Below, in pieces: positions 17,887 to 28,300 of a DNA stretch of 64,000 nucleotides (positions are counted from its first letter, which is position 1; the number at the start of each line of letters is the position of its first letter). The stretch spans positions 62,001 to 126,000 of the forward strand of contig NZ_AJMM01000019.1 in the NCBI RefSeq assembly GCF_000259505.1. The letters run 5' to 3'. The notes under the pieces were generated by a model, which searched no databases, was not told the DNA's origin, and was given only the letters and a program-made list of their open reading frames with translations. Source of the DNA: Streptococcus sp. SK643 (GTDB taxonomy: Bacteria > Bacillota > Bacilli > Lactobacillales > Streptococcaceae). The position numbers and the translations under genes were made by a program.

Positions 17887-18585
17887 ATGAAAGAATTACA
17901 AACTGTACTAAAGAACCATTTTGCAATCGAATTTGCAGACAAAAACTTACTGGAGACTGCCTTTACTCATACGAGTTATGCTAATGAGCATCGCCTCTTA
18001 AAAATTTCACACAATGAACGCTTGGAATTTTTAGGAGACGCTGTTCTACAGTTATTGATTTCAGAATATCTGTATAAAAAATATCCTAAAAAGCCTGAAG
18101 GCGATTTGTCCAAACTCCGTGCCATGATTGTCCGTGAGGAGAGTTTGGCTGGTTTTGCACGTGATTGCCAGTTTGACCAGTTTATCAAGCTGGGTAAGGG
18201 GGAAGAAAAGTCTGGTGGACGCAATCGTGACACCATTCTTGGTGATGCCTTTGAAGCCTTTCTTGGTGCCCTTCTTTTGGATAAGGATGTGACCAAGGTC
18301 AAGGAATTCATCTATCAAGTCATGATTCCTAAGGTTGAAGCAGGCGAATTTGAGATGATTACAGACTACAAAACCCATCTCCAAGAGTTGCTTCAGGTCA
18401 ATGGGGATGTCGCTATTCGTTATCAGGTGATTTCTGAAACGGGTCCTGCCCACGATAAGGTCTTTGATGTAGAAGTTCTGGTTGAAGGTAAGAGTATCGG
18501 TCAAGGTCATGGTCGCTCAAAAAAACTAGCAGAGCAAGAAGCTGCTAAAAATGCAGTTGAGAAGGGGCTTGATTCATGTATTTAA
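17887..18585 (+). CDS. rnc: Ribonuclease III
   Basis: Cleaves double-stranded RNA in rRNA processing and mRNA decay. 232 residues: nuclease domain with the signature [14 protein letters not shown] and second metal cluster [14 protein letters not shown], then a double-stranded RNA-binding domain (about 155-228) ending with [17 protein letters not shown] ribosome site before ATG 17887. Overlaps smc by 10 bases. Confidence 0.95.
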   Translation: MKELQTVLKNHFAIEFADKNLLETAFTHTSYANEHRLLKISHNERLEFLGDAVLQLLISEYLYKKYPKKPEGDLSKLRAMIVREESLAGFARDCQFDQFIKLGKGEEKSGGRNRDTILGDAFEAFLGALLLDKDVTKVKEFIYQVMIPKVEAGEFEMITDYKTHLQELLQVNGDVAIRYQVISETGPAHDKVFDVEVLVEGKSIGQGHGRSKKLAEQEAAKNAVEKGLDSCI

Positions 18586-21500
18586 AGGAAATTGAAATTC
18601 AAGGATTCAAGTCGTTTGCTGATAAGACCAAGGTCGTCTTTGACCAAGGTGTGACGGCAGTTGTGGGTCCTAATGGATCTGGAAAGTCGAATATTACAGA
18701 AAGTCTACGTTGGGCTTTGGGGGAGTCTAGTGTCAAAAGTCTCCGTGGTGGAAAGATGCCGGATGTTATCTTTGCTGGAACGGAAAGTCGTAAACCCCTC
18801 AATTATGCTTCAGTAGTAGTGACTTTGGATAATCAAGATGGATTTATCAAGGATGCTGGTCAAGATATCAAGGTCGAGCGCCATATCTATCGTAGTGGAG
18901 ATAGTGAATACAAGATTGACGGTAAGAAAGTCCGTCTGCGTGATATTCATGATCTTTTCTTGGATACAGGTTTGGGACGAGATTCCTTCTCTATCATTTC
19001 CCAAGGGAAGGTTGAGGAGATTTTTAATTCCAAGCCTGAGGAACGCCGAGCTATTTTTGAAGAAGCTGCTGGAGTTTTAAAATACAAGACTCGCAGAAAA
19101 GAAACTGAGAGTAAACTGCAGCAAACTCAGGATAATCTGGATCGTCTAGAAGATATTATCTATGAGTTGGACAATCAAATCAAACCCCTTAAAAAGCAGG
19201 CAGAAAATGCTCGTAAATTCCTAGATTTGGATAATCAGCGCAAGGCTATTTATTTAGATGTTCTGGTTGCTCAAATTAAGGAAAATAAGGCTGAACTAGA
19301 GTTGACAGAAGAAGAGTTGGCTCAGGTTCAGGAACTCTTGATGAGCTACTACCAAAAGCGTGAAAAATTAGAAGAGGAAAACCAGGATCTCAAGAAGAAA
19401 CGCCAAGATTTACAGGCTGAAATGGCCAAAGACCAGGCAAGTTTGATGGATTTGACCAGTCTGATTAGTGATTTAGAGAGAAAATTAGCCCTATCTAAAC
19501 TAGAGTCCGAGCAAATAGCTCTGAATCAACAAGAAGCACAGGTACGCTTGGATTCTTTAGAAGAAAAGAGAATTGCCCTCAGTCAAGAGAGGTCTGTAAA
19601 AGAAGCTAATCTAGCTTTATTAGAAGAAAGTTTCGCTGAAAATCATGGAAAACTCAACCGTTTAGAAGCAGAATTACTGGCTTTTTCAGATGATCCAGAC
19701 CAGATGATTGAGCAATTACGTGATCGCTTTGTGGCCTTCATGCAAGAAGAAGCAGATGTCTCAAACCAGTTGACGCGAATCGAGAATGAACTAGAAAATA
19801 GTCGCCAGCTTTCTCAAAAACAAGCAGAGCAGCTTGAAAAATTAAAAGAGCAACTAGATACAGTAAAGGAAAAAGCGAATCAGCAAAAAATAGACTTGGA
19901 TACAGCCAAGGAGCAGGTTCAGCAATTATTGACGGAGTATCAAGACTGTGCTAAGGAGCAAGAAGAGCAGAAATCTTCCTATCAAACTCAACAAAGTCAA
20001 CTTTTTGACCGTCTGGATAATCTCAAGAACAAGCAGGCCAGATCCCAAAGTTTGGAAAATATCCTTAGAAATCATAGTAACTTTTATGCAGGTGTTAAGA
20101 GTGTTCTCCAAGAAAAGGAGCGTTTGGGAGGGATTATTGGTGCGGTCAGTGAACATTTGACCTTTGATGTTGGTTACCAAACTGCTTTGGAGATTGCTTT
20201 GGGAGCAAGCAGCCAGCATATCATCGTAGAGGATGAACAAGCGGCAACCAAGGCCATTGATTTTCTCAAACGTCATAAAGCAGGTCGTGCCACCTTTCTA
20301 CCTTTGACAACGATTAAGGCTCGGACTATTTCCAGTCAGAATCAAGCTACAATTGCTGCAAGCTCAGGATTTCTCGGTATGGCAGATGACTTGGTGGCTT
20401 TTGACAAGAGATTAGAAGCAATTTTCAAAAATTTACTTGCAAGTACAGCTATTTTTGACTCTGTAGAAAATGCGCGTGCTGCCGCTCGTCAAGTACGTTA
20501 TCAAGTTCGTATAGTTACACTAGATGGGACAGAATTGCGTACAGGTGGTTCCTATGCAGGTGGTGCAAATCGCCAGAATAACAGTATTTTTATCAAGCCC
20601 GAGTTGGAACAATTGCAAAAGGAAATTGCTGAGGAAGAAGCAAGTCTTCGTTCAGAAGAAGCGGCTTTGAAGAACTTACAAGATCAGATGGATAGATTGA
20701 CAGAAAGATTAGAAGCCATCAAATCTCAAGGAGAACAAGCACGGATTCAAGAACAAAGTTTGTCACTTGCTTATCAGCAAACCAGTGAACAACTTGAGGA
20801 GTTAGAAACACTATTAAAACTGCAAGAAGAAGAATTGAATCGTCTTTCTGAAGGAGATTGGCAGGCTGATAAAGAAAAATGCCAAGAGCGTCTTGCAGTT
20901 ATTTCAATTGAAAAAGAGGGGCTGGAAACTGAGATTGAAGAAATCAAGTCTAACAAAAATGCCATTCAAGAACGCTATCAAAACTTGCAAGATCAATTAT
21001 CACAAGCACGATTACTTAAGACAGAATTGCAAGGTCAAAAGCGTTATGAAATGTCTGACATTGAACGTCTCAGCAAAGAATTGGAAGCTCTTGAATTTGA
21101 GCAAGAAGAAATCCAACGTATGCTTCAAGAAAAGGTTGATAATCTAGAAAAAGTAGATACAGAACTGCTTAACCAACAGGTGGAGGAAGCCAAGACTCAG
21201 AAAACAGATCTGCAGCAAGGTTTGATTCGCAAGCAGTTTGAGTTGGATGATATTGAAGGTCAATTGGATGATATTGCTAGTCATTTAGACCAAGCTCGCC
21301 AGCAAAATGAAGAATGGATTCGTAAACAAACGCGGGCAGAAGCCAAAAAAGAAAAAATTGGCGAAGGCTTGCGTAACCTGCAATCTCAATTGACAGACCA
21401 GTATCAAATTAGCTATACAGAGGCTTTAGAGAAGGCACATGAGCTGGAAAATCTCAATCTGGCGGAGCAAGAGGTTAAGGACTTAGAGAAGTCAATTCGA

Positions 21501-22115
21501 GCTCTTGGGCCAGTTAATCTAGACGCCATTGAGCAATTCGAAGAAGTTCATAACCGCTTGGAATTTTTAAATAGCCAGAGAGATGATATTTTATCTGCTA
21601 AAAATTTGCTTCTTGAAACCATTACAGAGATGAATGACGAGGTTAAGGAGCGCTTTAAGTCAACCTTTGAAGCGATTCGAGAGTCCTTTAAAGTGACTTT
21701 CAAGCAGATGTTTGGCGGTGGTCAGGCTGATTTGATTTTAACGAATGGAGATCTCTTAACAGCTGGGGTAGAAATTTCTGTCCAACCTCCAGGCAAAAAG
21801 ATTCAGTCCCTTAATCTTATGAGTGGTGGTGAAAAGGCCTTGTCAGCATTAGCTTTGTTGTTCTCTATTATTCGAGTAAAAACCATTCCTTTTGTCATAC
21901 TGGATGAGGTAGAGGCGGCACTGGATGAAGCCAATGTCAAGCGTTTTGGGGATTACCTCAACCGCTTTGACAAGGATAGCCAGTTCATTGTAGTAACCCA
22001 CCGTAAAGGGACTATGGCTGCGGCGGATTCTATCTATGGAGTGACCATGCAAGAATCTGGCGTTTCAAAAATCGTTTCAGTCAAGTTAAAAGATTTAGAA
22101 GAAACTAAAAACTAG
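18576..22115 (+). CDS. smc: Chromosome segregation protein SMC
   Basis: Condensin ATPase that organises and helps segregate the chromosome. 1179 residues, usual length. Walker A GPNGSGKS at 31-38; long coiled coils of E/K/Q-rich sequence on both sides of a hinge (about 500-660, with [12 protein letters not shown] and [13 protein letters not shown]); C-terminal signature [14 protein letters not shown] and Walker [15 protein letters not shown]. Its ATG lies inside the end of rnc. ScpA/ScpB partners are not in this window. Confidence 0.96.
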   Translation: MYLKEIEIQGFKSFADKTKVVFDQGVTAVVGPNGSGKSNITESLRWALGESSVKSLRGGKMPDVIFAGTESRKPLNYASVVVTLDNQDGFIKDAGQDIKVERHIYRSGDSEYKIDGKKVRLRDIHDLFLDTGLGRDSFSIISQGKVEEIFNSKPEERRAIFEEAAGVLKYKTRRKETESKLQQTQDNLDRLEDIIYELDNQIKPLKKQAENARKFLDLDNQRKAIYLDVLVAQIKENKAELELTEEELAQVQELLMSYYQKREKLEEENQDLKKKRQDLQAEMAKDQASLMDLTSLISDLERKLALSKLESEQIALNQQEAQVRLDSLEEKRIALSQERSVKEANLALLEESFAENHGKLNRLEAELLAFSDDPDQMIEQLRDRFVAFMQEEADVSNQLTRIENELENSRQLSQKQAEQLEKLKEQLDTVKEKANQQKIDLDTAKEQVQQLLTEYQDCAKEQEEQKSSYQTQQSQLFDRLDNLKNKQARSQSLENILRNHSNFYAGVKSVLQEKERLGGIIGAVSEHLTFDVGYQTALEIALGASSQHIIVEDEQAATKAIDFLKRHKAGRATFLPLTTIKARTISSQNQATIAASSGFLGMADDLVAFDKRLEAIFKNLLASTAIFDSVENARAAARQVRYQVRIVTLDGTELRTGGSYAGGANRQNNSIFIKPELEQLQKEIAEEEASLRSEEAALKNLQDQMDRLTERLEAIKSQGEQARIQEQSLSLAYQQTSEQLEELETLLKLQEEELNRLSEGDWQADKEKCQERLAVISIEKEGLETEIEEIKSNKNAIQERYQNLQDQLSQARLLKTELQGQKRYEMSDIERLSKELEALEFEQEEIQRMLQEKVDNLEKVDTELLNQQVEEAKTQKTDLQQGLIRKQFELDDIEGQLDDIASHLDQARQQNEEWIRKQTRAEAKKEKIGEGLRNLQSQLTDQYQISYTEALEKAHELENLNLAEQEVKDLEKSIRALGPVNLDAIEQFEEVHNRLEFLNSQRDDILSAKNLLLETITEMNDEVKERFKSTFEAIRESFKVTFKQMFGGGQADLILTNGDLLTAGVEISVQPPGKKIQSLNLMSGGEKALSALALLFSIIRVKTIPFVILDEVEAALDEANVKRFGDYLNRFDKDSQFIVVTHRKGTMAAADSIYGVTMQESGVSKIVSVKLKDLEETKN

Positions 22116-22124
22116 CAACAAATG

Positions 22125-22154
22125 AATAGCATCTCTTAAGAGGTGCTATTTTTT
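22125..22154 (+). terminator. smc terminator
   Basis: AATAGCATCTCT (22125-22136) / AGAGGTGCTATT (22139-22150) with one G-U pair, then TTTT. Confidence 0.85.
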
Positions 22155-22243
22155 AAAACCAACGTCTTGAATTATTTTTTAAGGTCACTTTAGGAGTAAA
22201 AAACGATATTTGGGATTTACTTTTAGCGAAAAGGAACTCTCTG

Positions 22244-22252
22244 TGTTATAAT
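22244..22252 (+). promoter_or_regulatory. ribF promoter, -10 six bases before ATG
   Basis: TGT-TATAAT (22244-22252), an extended -10 whose hexamer ends six bases before the ribF ATG. Transcription should begin at or within a base or two of the A of ATG. Confidence 0.75.
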
Positions 22253-22258
22253 AGTTTC

Positions 22259-23185
22259 ATGATTACAACAATTCCTATTAAGAATGAAAAAGATATCGCA
22301 GTACCGGACAAAACGGTCCTTGTTTTAGGCTATTTTGATGGTGTTCATAAAGGCCATCAAAAACTTTTTGAAGTTGCTACTAAGGCATCGATGATGGATT
22401 ATCTTCCTGTAGTTGTGATGACCTTTACAGAATCACCTAAACTTGCTCTACAGCCCTACCATCCAGATCTTATGTTGCACATTGTTAATCATCAAGAACG
22501 TGAGCAGAAGCTGAAGTGGCATGGAGTTGAAGAACTATTTTTGCTTGATTTTAGTAGTAAATTTGCTAGTTTGACTGCCCAAGAGTTTTTTGATACTTAT
22601 ATTAAAGCCTTAAAACCCGCTATTATCGTAGCAGGATTTGATTATACTTTTGGTTCTGACAAGAAAACTGCAGATGATTTGAAGGACTATTTTGATGGTG
22701 AAATCATTATTGTTCCTCCTGTAGAGGATGAAAAGGGTAAAATCAGTTCTACTCGTATTCGTCAGGCTATTCTTGATGGAGATGTCAGAGAAGCTGGTCA
22801 TTTACTTGGGACTCCTCTACCGTCACGTGGAATGGTTGTCCATGGTAATGCTAGAGGACGGACGATTGGTTATCCTACAGCTAATTTGGTCTTGAGAGAT
22901 AGAACCTATATGCCAGCAGATGGTGTCTATGTTGTTGATATAGAAGTACAACGTCAGAAATATCGTGGGATGGCTAGTGTAGGAAAAAATGTTACCTTTG
23001 ATGGAGAAGAAGCACGTTTTGAGGTCAATATTTTTGATTTTTCTGATGATATTTATGGTGAGTCAGTGACTGTTTATTGGCTTGACCGTGTCCGTGATAT
23101 GGTCAAATTTGACTCCGTTGAAGAACTGGTAGACCAACTCCAGAAAGATGAAGAAATTGCTCGCTCCTGGAAAACAGATGACTAG
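22259..23185 (+). CDS. ribF: Bifunctional riboflavin kinase / FAD synthetase
   Basis: Converts riboflavin to FMN and then FAD. 308 residues: N-terminal FMN adenylyltransferase with GYFDGVHKGHQKLF and SSTRIR, C-terminal riboflavin kinase (about 185-308) with RGRTIGYPTANL and GVYVV. No Shine-Dalgarno sequence exists, and the promoter -10 ends six bases before the ATG, so the mRNA is predicted leaderless. A bidirectional terminator is shared with the convergent gene downstream. Confidence 0.93.
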   Translation: MITTIPIKNEKDIAVPDKTVLVLGYFDGVHKGHQKLFEVATKASMMDYLPVVVMTFTESPKLALQPYHPDLMLHIVNHQEREQKLKWHGVEELFLLDFSSKFASLTAQEFFDTYIKALKPAIIVAGFDYTFGSDKKTADDLKDYFDGEIIIVPPVEDEKGKISSTRIRQAILDGDVREAGHLLGTPLPSRGMVVHGNARGRTIGYPTANLVLRDRTYMPADGVYVVDIEVQRQKYRGMASVGKNVTFDGEEARFEVNIFDFSDDIYGESVTVYWLDRVRDMVKFDSVEELVDQLQKDEEIARSWKTDD

Positions 23186-23228
23186 AAGTGTATAGAGCAT
23201 GATATATGTTTTGCATGATTTTAGCGAC

Positions 23229-23261
23229 AAAAAAGGTAGCCAGTTTGGGCTACTTTTTTAA
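23229..23261. terminator. Bidirectional terminator ribF / TIGR03943 gene
   Basis: AAAAAAGGTAGCC pairs with GGCTACTTTTTT around AGTTTG. A-tract and T-tract serve both strands. It overlaps the stop codon (23258-23260) of the minus-strand gene. Confidence 0.8.
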
Positions 23262-24073
23262 AATGCTCTATAAACATAAGGATTTTCTGGTTTATCAACT
23301 TTTGTAAAGCTTTCAACTTCAAGGGTTGGAAGTTTTTGTTTGAGTTCTTTATGATAATAGTTGACTAGTTTCCCTTTAGCTGTAATCCAAGTGTTATTCT
23401 CATATTGTCGGGTATTGCCCTTGGTCAAAAGACCGTAAACACCAGAATCTGCGATACAATGGATAATCCCAAAGCGAAAGAGAAATTGGCTGTTATCATG
23501 AATAGGATCTTTATAGACAAAGCCTGTAAATTGGATGGTCCTTCCATCAAATTCATTTGGATAGTCATAGATTGCTTCCATAACCTCCATGTAATTTTCA
23601 TCAGTGATGAGGATCGTATCTTGTGCTAAATACTTATCTGCTGTAGCTCGCATTTCCTTTTCATAGGCCGATTTTGAGAAATAAGAGCTGGTATCAGGCT
23701 TTAAATACTGGCTCTTGGTTCCTTCGCTGGCTTGGATGGCTAGATTAGTGCCATCCGATAAGGGAAAGTGATAGCCTTTAGCGGAAACAGTTTGAGAGTC
23801 CAAGCTTACAGTTGGAAAAGTTAGACCGATTATAAGAGGTAGTGAAAGTAAAGCAATACTAGACACATTTGCAAGTGGTGTGGCCAAGTGACTATGAGTC
23901 TTAACTTTTTTAAACCAGAGATATAACTGAACTATTGCCAAAATCAGGGATAGGACCATGGAAATGTAGGCCAGATAAGAGTAGTGCATGTTGATGTATT
24001 GGTTTAGCTTACCTGTAAGATGGAGATAGAGGGTCAGCCCAAAGTAAGAAATTAAAACTAAAAATCGAATCAT
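23258..24073 (-). CDS. TIGR03943 / DUF1980 membrane protein (YcgQ-like)
   Basis: 271 residues. Three or four hydrophobic segments fill the N-terminal third, then an extracytoplasmic part with repeated aromatic motifs (YPNEFDGRTIQFTGFVY, RFGIIHCIADSG, WITAKGKL). This matches the two-gene system B. subtilis YcgQ/YcgR, where it pairs with the permease encoded just upstream; the ATG overlaps the permease stop by four bases. In B. subtilis the pair has been linked to zinc-responsive (Zur) control, but no Zur site was recognised here. Substrate unknown. Confidence 0.82.
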   Translation of the reverse strand: MIRFLVLISYFGLTLYLHLTGKLNQYINMHYSYLAYISMVLSLILAIVQLYLWFKKVKTHSHLATPLANVSSIALLSLPLIIGLTFPTVSLDSQTVSAKGYHFPLSDGTNLAIQASEGTKSQYLKPDTSSYFSKSAYEKEMRATADKYLAQDTILITDENYMEVMEAIYDYPNEFDGRTIQFTGFVYKDPIHDNSQFLFRFGIIHCIADSGVYGLLTKGNTRQYENNTWITAKGKLVNYYHKELKQKLPTLEVESFTKVDKPENPYVYRAF

Positions 24074-24975
24074 AAAAAGACTCCAAGGAAAAGGGAATAG
24101 AAAAACACGACTAGACTGACGATGATGATAAAGCGACCTACGAAGGGAGCTTTTAAGTAATTCTTCATCATCAGAAGGTTTTTGACATCTAACATGGGGC
24201 CAATCACGAGAAAAGCGACTACAGGAGCAAGTCCAAAACTAGATAGGAGAGAAGCTCCAATAAAAGCATCTGCCTCACTACAAAGGGAGAGCAGGAAGGC
24301 CAAAAGCATTAAAAGTGGAATGGCAAGGAGTGGACTGGAACTGATAGATGTTAGAATACGAGTCGGAACATAGACCTGAACAATTGCAGCAAAGAGGCAA
24401 CCAAAGACCAGATATCGGCCCATATCAAAAAACTCATCGATTGCTTGTACAAAAACTTGAAACACTTTTTTACTAGGACTTAGATGAGAAAAATCATGTT
24501 CATGACAAGCCATGCGGTTTTCTTTCTGAATCGGTTCTTTCCAGAAAAATCCTAGAAAAATCCCCAATATCAGAGCTATGAAAATAGAACCTAAAGCTCG
24601 TAAAAAAGCAACTTGAAAGGAATTTCCGAAAGCAGAAAAAGTTGCAAAAAGAACGATAGGATTGATAACGGGTGCTGTTACCAGAAAAGGTACTGCAGTA
24701 TAGCTAGGCACATTCTTTTCCAAAAAACGATTGATAATGGGAACAATTCCACATTCACAAGAAGGGAAAAGAAAGCCAATAAATGTCCCAAAAAAGATTC
24801 TCCCCCAACGATTTCGAGGGAGAAGTCCATAAACTTTATCAGGTGTGATATAGACTTCAATCACTCCTGAGAGAATACTTCCGATTAGAACGAAAGGCAA
24901 AGCCTCAATGATAATGGAGAGGAAAATGGCTCCAGCTTGAAGCACACTAGAAGGTAATTGATGGAAAATATTCAT
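24070..24975 (-). CDS. DUF318-family permease (YcgR-like)
   Basis: 301 residues, about eight membrane segments. The pattern GTFIGFLFPSCECGIVPIINR with a CxC, then PFLVTAPVINPI and LCSEADAFIGASL marks the DUF318/SO_0444-type permeases proposed to move metal or related ions. Its ATG follows directly on the TAG stop of a 43-residue upstream gene (TAGATG) and it overlaps the DUF1980 gene downstream, so three genes form one translationally coupled operon. Export or import cannot be told from sequence. Confidence 0.82.
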   Translation of the reverse strand: MNIFHQLPSSVLQAGAIFLSIIIEALPFVLIGSILSGVIEVYITPDKVYGLLPRNRWGRIFFGTFIGFLFPSCECGIVPIINRFLEKNVPSYTAVPFLVTAPVINPIVLFATFSAFGNSFQVAFLRALGSIFIALILGIFLGFFWKEPIQKENRMACHEHDFSHLSPSKKVFQVFVQAIDEFFDMGRYLVFGCLFAAIVQVYVPTRILTSISSSPLLAIPLLMLLAFLLSLCSEADAFIGASLLSSFGLAPVVAFLVIGPMLDVKNLLMMKNYLKAPFVGRFIIIVSLVVFFYSLFLGVFL

Positions 24976-25107
24976 CTAGTTTTTCTTTTCTTCTTGGGCT
25001 TTTTTCTCTTTGTCATCAGGGAATTTGACTTGGTCTAAATCAGGGAGTTTGGCAAATTCCTCAAACATCTTATCTAAATCATCTCGTCTATTAAATTTTA
25101 CAGCCAT
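24976..25107 (-). CDS. Small acidic/lysine-rich protein (SPJ_0845-like family)
   Basis: 43 residues beginning MAVKFNRRDDLDKMFEEFA and ending in a run of K and E. GAGGT precedes the ATG on the minus strand. It resembles the short streptococcal family I recall as SPJ_0845; no function is known. Stop and the next gene's start abut (TAGATG), so it may couple translation of the permease pair. Highly charged, no membrane segment. Confidence 0.75.
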   Translation of the reverse strand: MAVKFNRRDDLDKMFEEFAKLPDLDQVKFPDDKEKKAQEEKKN

Positions 25108-25126
25108 GGTTATACCTCATTTCTAA

Positions 25127-25143
25127 ATTATAGTTCTATTATA
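25127..25143 (-). promoter_or_regulatory. Tandem -10 elements for the small-gene/permease operon
   Basis: On the minus strand TATAAT occurs twice, at 25138-25143 and 25127-25132. No convincing -35. Confidence 0.5.
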
Positions 25144-25253
25144 CTATTATTTTGTGGAAAAGGAGGTATTAAACTCGTCTATATTCCTGATTATATCAAA
25201 ATAGATAGTATTTTAAATTAAATTTATATGACTCATAGGATTTTAATATTATT

Positions 25254-25271
25254 TATGCTAAAATTAGCATA
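25254..25271 (+). promoter_or_regulatory. Palindrome covering the promoter of the STAND gene
   Basis: TATGCTAA-AA-TTAGCATA is a perfect 8-bp inverted repeat. It contains an extended -10, TGC-TAAAAT (25256-25264), so a protein bound to it would compete with RNA polymerase. A second possible extended -10, TGA-TAAAAT, is at 25274-25282. No regulator gene is adjacent. Confidence 0.5.
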
Positions 25272-25303
25272 TCTGATAAAATATATTTAGGGTGGTTTTT
25301 CTA

Positions 25304-28300
25304 ATGAAAAATAAAATAACTTGGAGTAATTTTGAATCAATACATAGTGATGTAACAAATACTTTTGAACAATTATGTAGGATACTATTTAAAAGGCAAT
25401 TTTTAGATAATACTTCCGTCTTAACTTCAAGTCCCAATCATCCAGGTGTTGAAGTTTCACCTATTTTTAGTCCTAAAATAGAAAAAACAATTGCCTTCCA
25501 GTCAAAATATTTTTCAGGTAAAGTAAATTATTCTCAAATTCAAGAATCAGTAAACAACACTATTGAAAAATATGCTAGTCAACTTGATGTTTTCTATCTA
25601 TACTGTAACAAGGATTTAACATTAACAAGTCAAAGTTATAAAGGGATTGAGTCAACTTTGAAGAGTGCAGATATTGAACTAAGAGTCATTAGTAATAATG
25701 AAATACTAACTCAAGTTGCTCAGTTTAACGATTTACAATCCTTCTATTTTGAGAATCACATAATAACGAGAGATTGGTTTGAAAACTATAATCAATTATC
25801 ATTTGATTCGTTAGGTATGAGGTATAATCCAAAGTTCAATGTTGAGACTGGAACGGATGAAAAACTTTATCTTTTTACTCGAAATCAAAAAGCTATTGAT
25901 AAAATCAATAGTAAAAAACTAGAACTCATCAAAGAGCTAGATACGCTCTATAGCTTAAGAGAAAGTAATATAACTTCTAAAATTAAGAAATTTATTGACA
26001 GTTTAGAAGATGTAACGGTTGATGATATAGAGAATTATTTAGAGTGGAATGATAAAATTTATCGTAGTTTAGAGTTCGAACTTGAAGAATTGAGTATTAA
26101 TAGGGAAAAGCTAGAAAATAAAATAGAGTTAGCCAGTGATATGTCTTCAGAGAATCGGAATAGAATATTCAATAAAGTACGTGATATAGAAAGATTAACA
26201 AGGTATCTATATTGGATTGGCAGTTCAAATAAAGAGGAGGCTCTCATTAGTGATAAAGTTCTAGTTGTCACTGGTGAAGCAGGTATGGGTAAAAGTCAAT
26301 TATTTGCAAATTCTGTAAAGGAAACAATGAGTGAGGATGGGTATGCACTTCTTTTGTTAGGCCATCACTATTTATCTAGTAGTGATATTTCTAAACAAAT
26401 TATGGAGAAATTTGAATTTGATTATGGATTCCGTGAATTCTTAGATATGTTAGATATTCTGGGGGAGATTGAGAATCAGCACATATATATTTTTATTGAT
26501 GCAATTAATGAGACTCCAAATCGAAGTGTGTGGAAGAATGGATTATCAACGATTATTTCAGAAATATACAGGCGAAAACATATTAAACTTGTACTATCTG
26601 TGAGAACAGGATATGAAAAACTCGTTTTTGAAGAAAATATGATAGAACGACTAAAAACTGGTGAACTTTTAAGAATTACGCATCATGGTTTTCAAGATGA
26701 TTCTGTAGTAGCAATTAAAGAATTTCTAAATTTTCACAATATACCATTTTCGCCATCTGAGTTATTAAACTATGAGATGACAAATCCACTGTTTTTAACT
26801 CTATTTTGTAAAACGTACAATGGTGAAGAATTAAATCTTTTTCAAATGTTTGAGCGTTTTATTATTTTAATTGATGAAGAAATTCAGAAAGCCTTAGGTA
26901 TTCCGGATTCGGGTAAAATATTAAAAAAATTATTATTAGAAATTGCCGAATGTCAACTCAGTAATAGCAATAATTATCTTATTGAGGAAGACCTATTTCA
27001 AATAAAATTTTGGTCATATTACGGCATTCAGAATAAATCATACTTTCTTTCTTTTCTCCTGAAATCAGGTTTAATGATTAGTAATGTACGTCAAGATAAA
27101 GAAGTGTATTCCTTTGGGTATAATCTATTAGAGGATTATCTTAAAGCTCAAAAGATTATGGAGTTTCCGTTTAATAAGAAAGAATTAGAGTCTTATCTTG
27201 AAAAAGAGTTATTGAAAATTGAAAATGGAGAGATTCAGAATGACAATAACATAGATACTTTTTTCTTTGTATCTTGTTTCTATTTTAAAAAATATGATGA
27301 AGACTGTATAAAGTTGATTGAAAAGATTTCTAACGAATATGATTGTTATGATTTAGCCAACAGATATTTAAAGAGTTTTTCTTGGCGACCAGTAGATACA
27401 GTAAGTAGAGAGCTTTTTAGAAATATTGCAAAAAATTACCCTACAAATTATCAAGATGTTTTCAATATTTTAATCGAAAATGCGATTAAAGAAAACAGTC
27501 CTATAAATTCGGAGTACTTACATGAAATTCTTTTTCCTAAGCAGTTAAATAAACGCGATAGTCTTTGGCTACCATTTATAAATAATTTAACAAATGAATA
27601 TGAGAGAGTTTTTCAATTGATTTGCCTTTTTGATGAAGGTAAATCAATTGATTTCCTTTCGAAAGAGAAAATTAAGTTGCTTTTAATATTGTTCACATGG
27701 TTGCTAGCTTCTTCAAATAGAAGGTTACGTGATATAACATCAAAAGCAATGATTGAAATTTTGAAGAATAATTTTGAATTTAGTGAATATCTATTACAAA
27801 AATTTGAAACAGTTAATGATCCTTACATTATTCAAAGATTATATGGCATTGTTCTCGGTGCCTGTACGAAAAAAGAAATTCCATATGAAAATGAGTTTCA
27901 ATCTTTAGCAGAGTTTATCTATTCAAGTATATTTGATAAAGAATTCAACTATCCAGATATTTTACTGAGGGATTATGCAAGATTGATTATTGAAAGATAT
28001 TTATTTGAATTTCCTAAAAATAGTGCCAAAATAGACCGTTTAAATATAATTCCTCCTTACAATTCTGAGCCGATTCCTATTGTTACTCCTAGCACCTATA
28101 GTAGCTCGGATAGTAAAAGAGGAGGCTTTGACAGAATAGATACTTCTATGAGACCAGAAGGTGTCGGTATGTACGGTGATTTTGGAAGATATACTTTCCA
28201 ATCAGCACTAGATCGGTTCAAGAACGTTGACATTGAGAATCTATATCATTATGCAATGCAATATATTCGAGATGAGTTAGGATATTCAGATGAATTGTTC

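Noticed and set aside
22178-22194. Near CiaR box TTTAAG-N5-TTTAGG before ribF
   Set aside because: One mismatch in the second half and no -10 at the right distance; the ribF extended -10 lies 50 bases further on.
27331-27339. AACGAATA, resembling a cin-box
   Set aside because: Inside the STAND coding region and not followed by a gene start.
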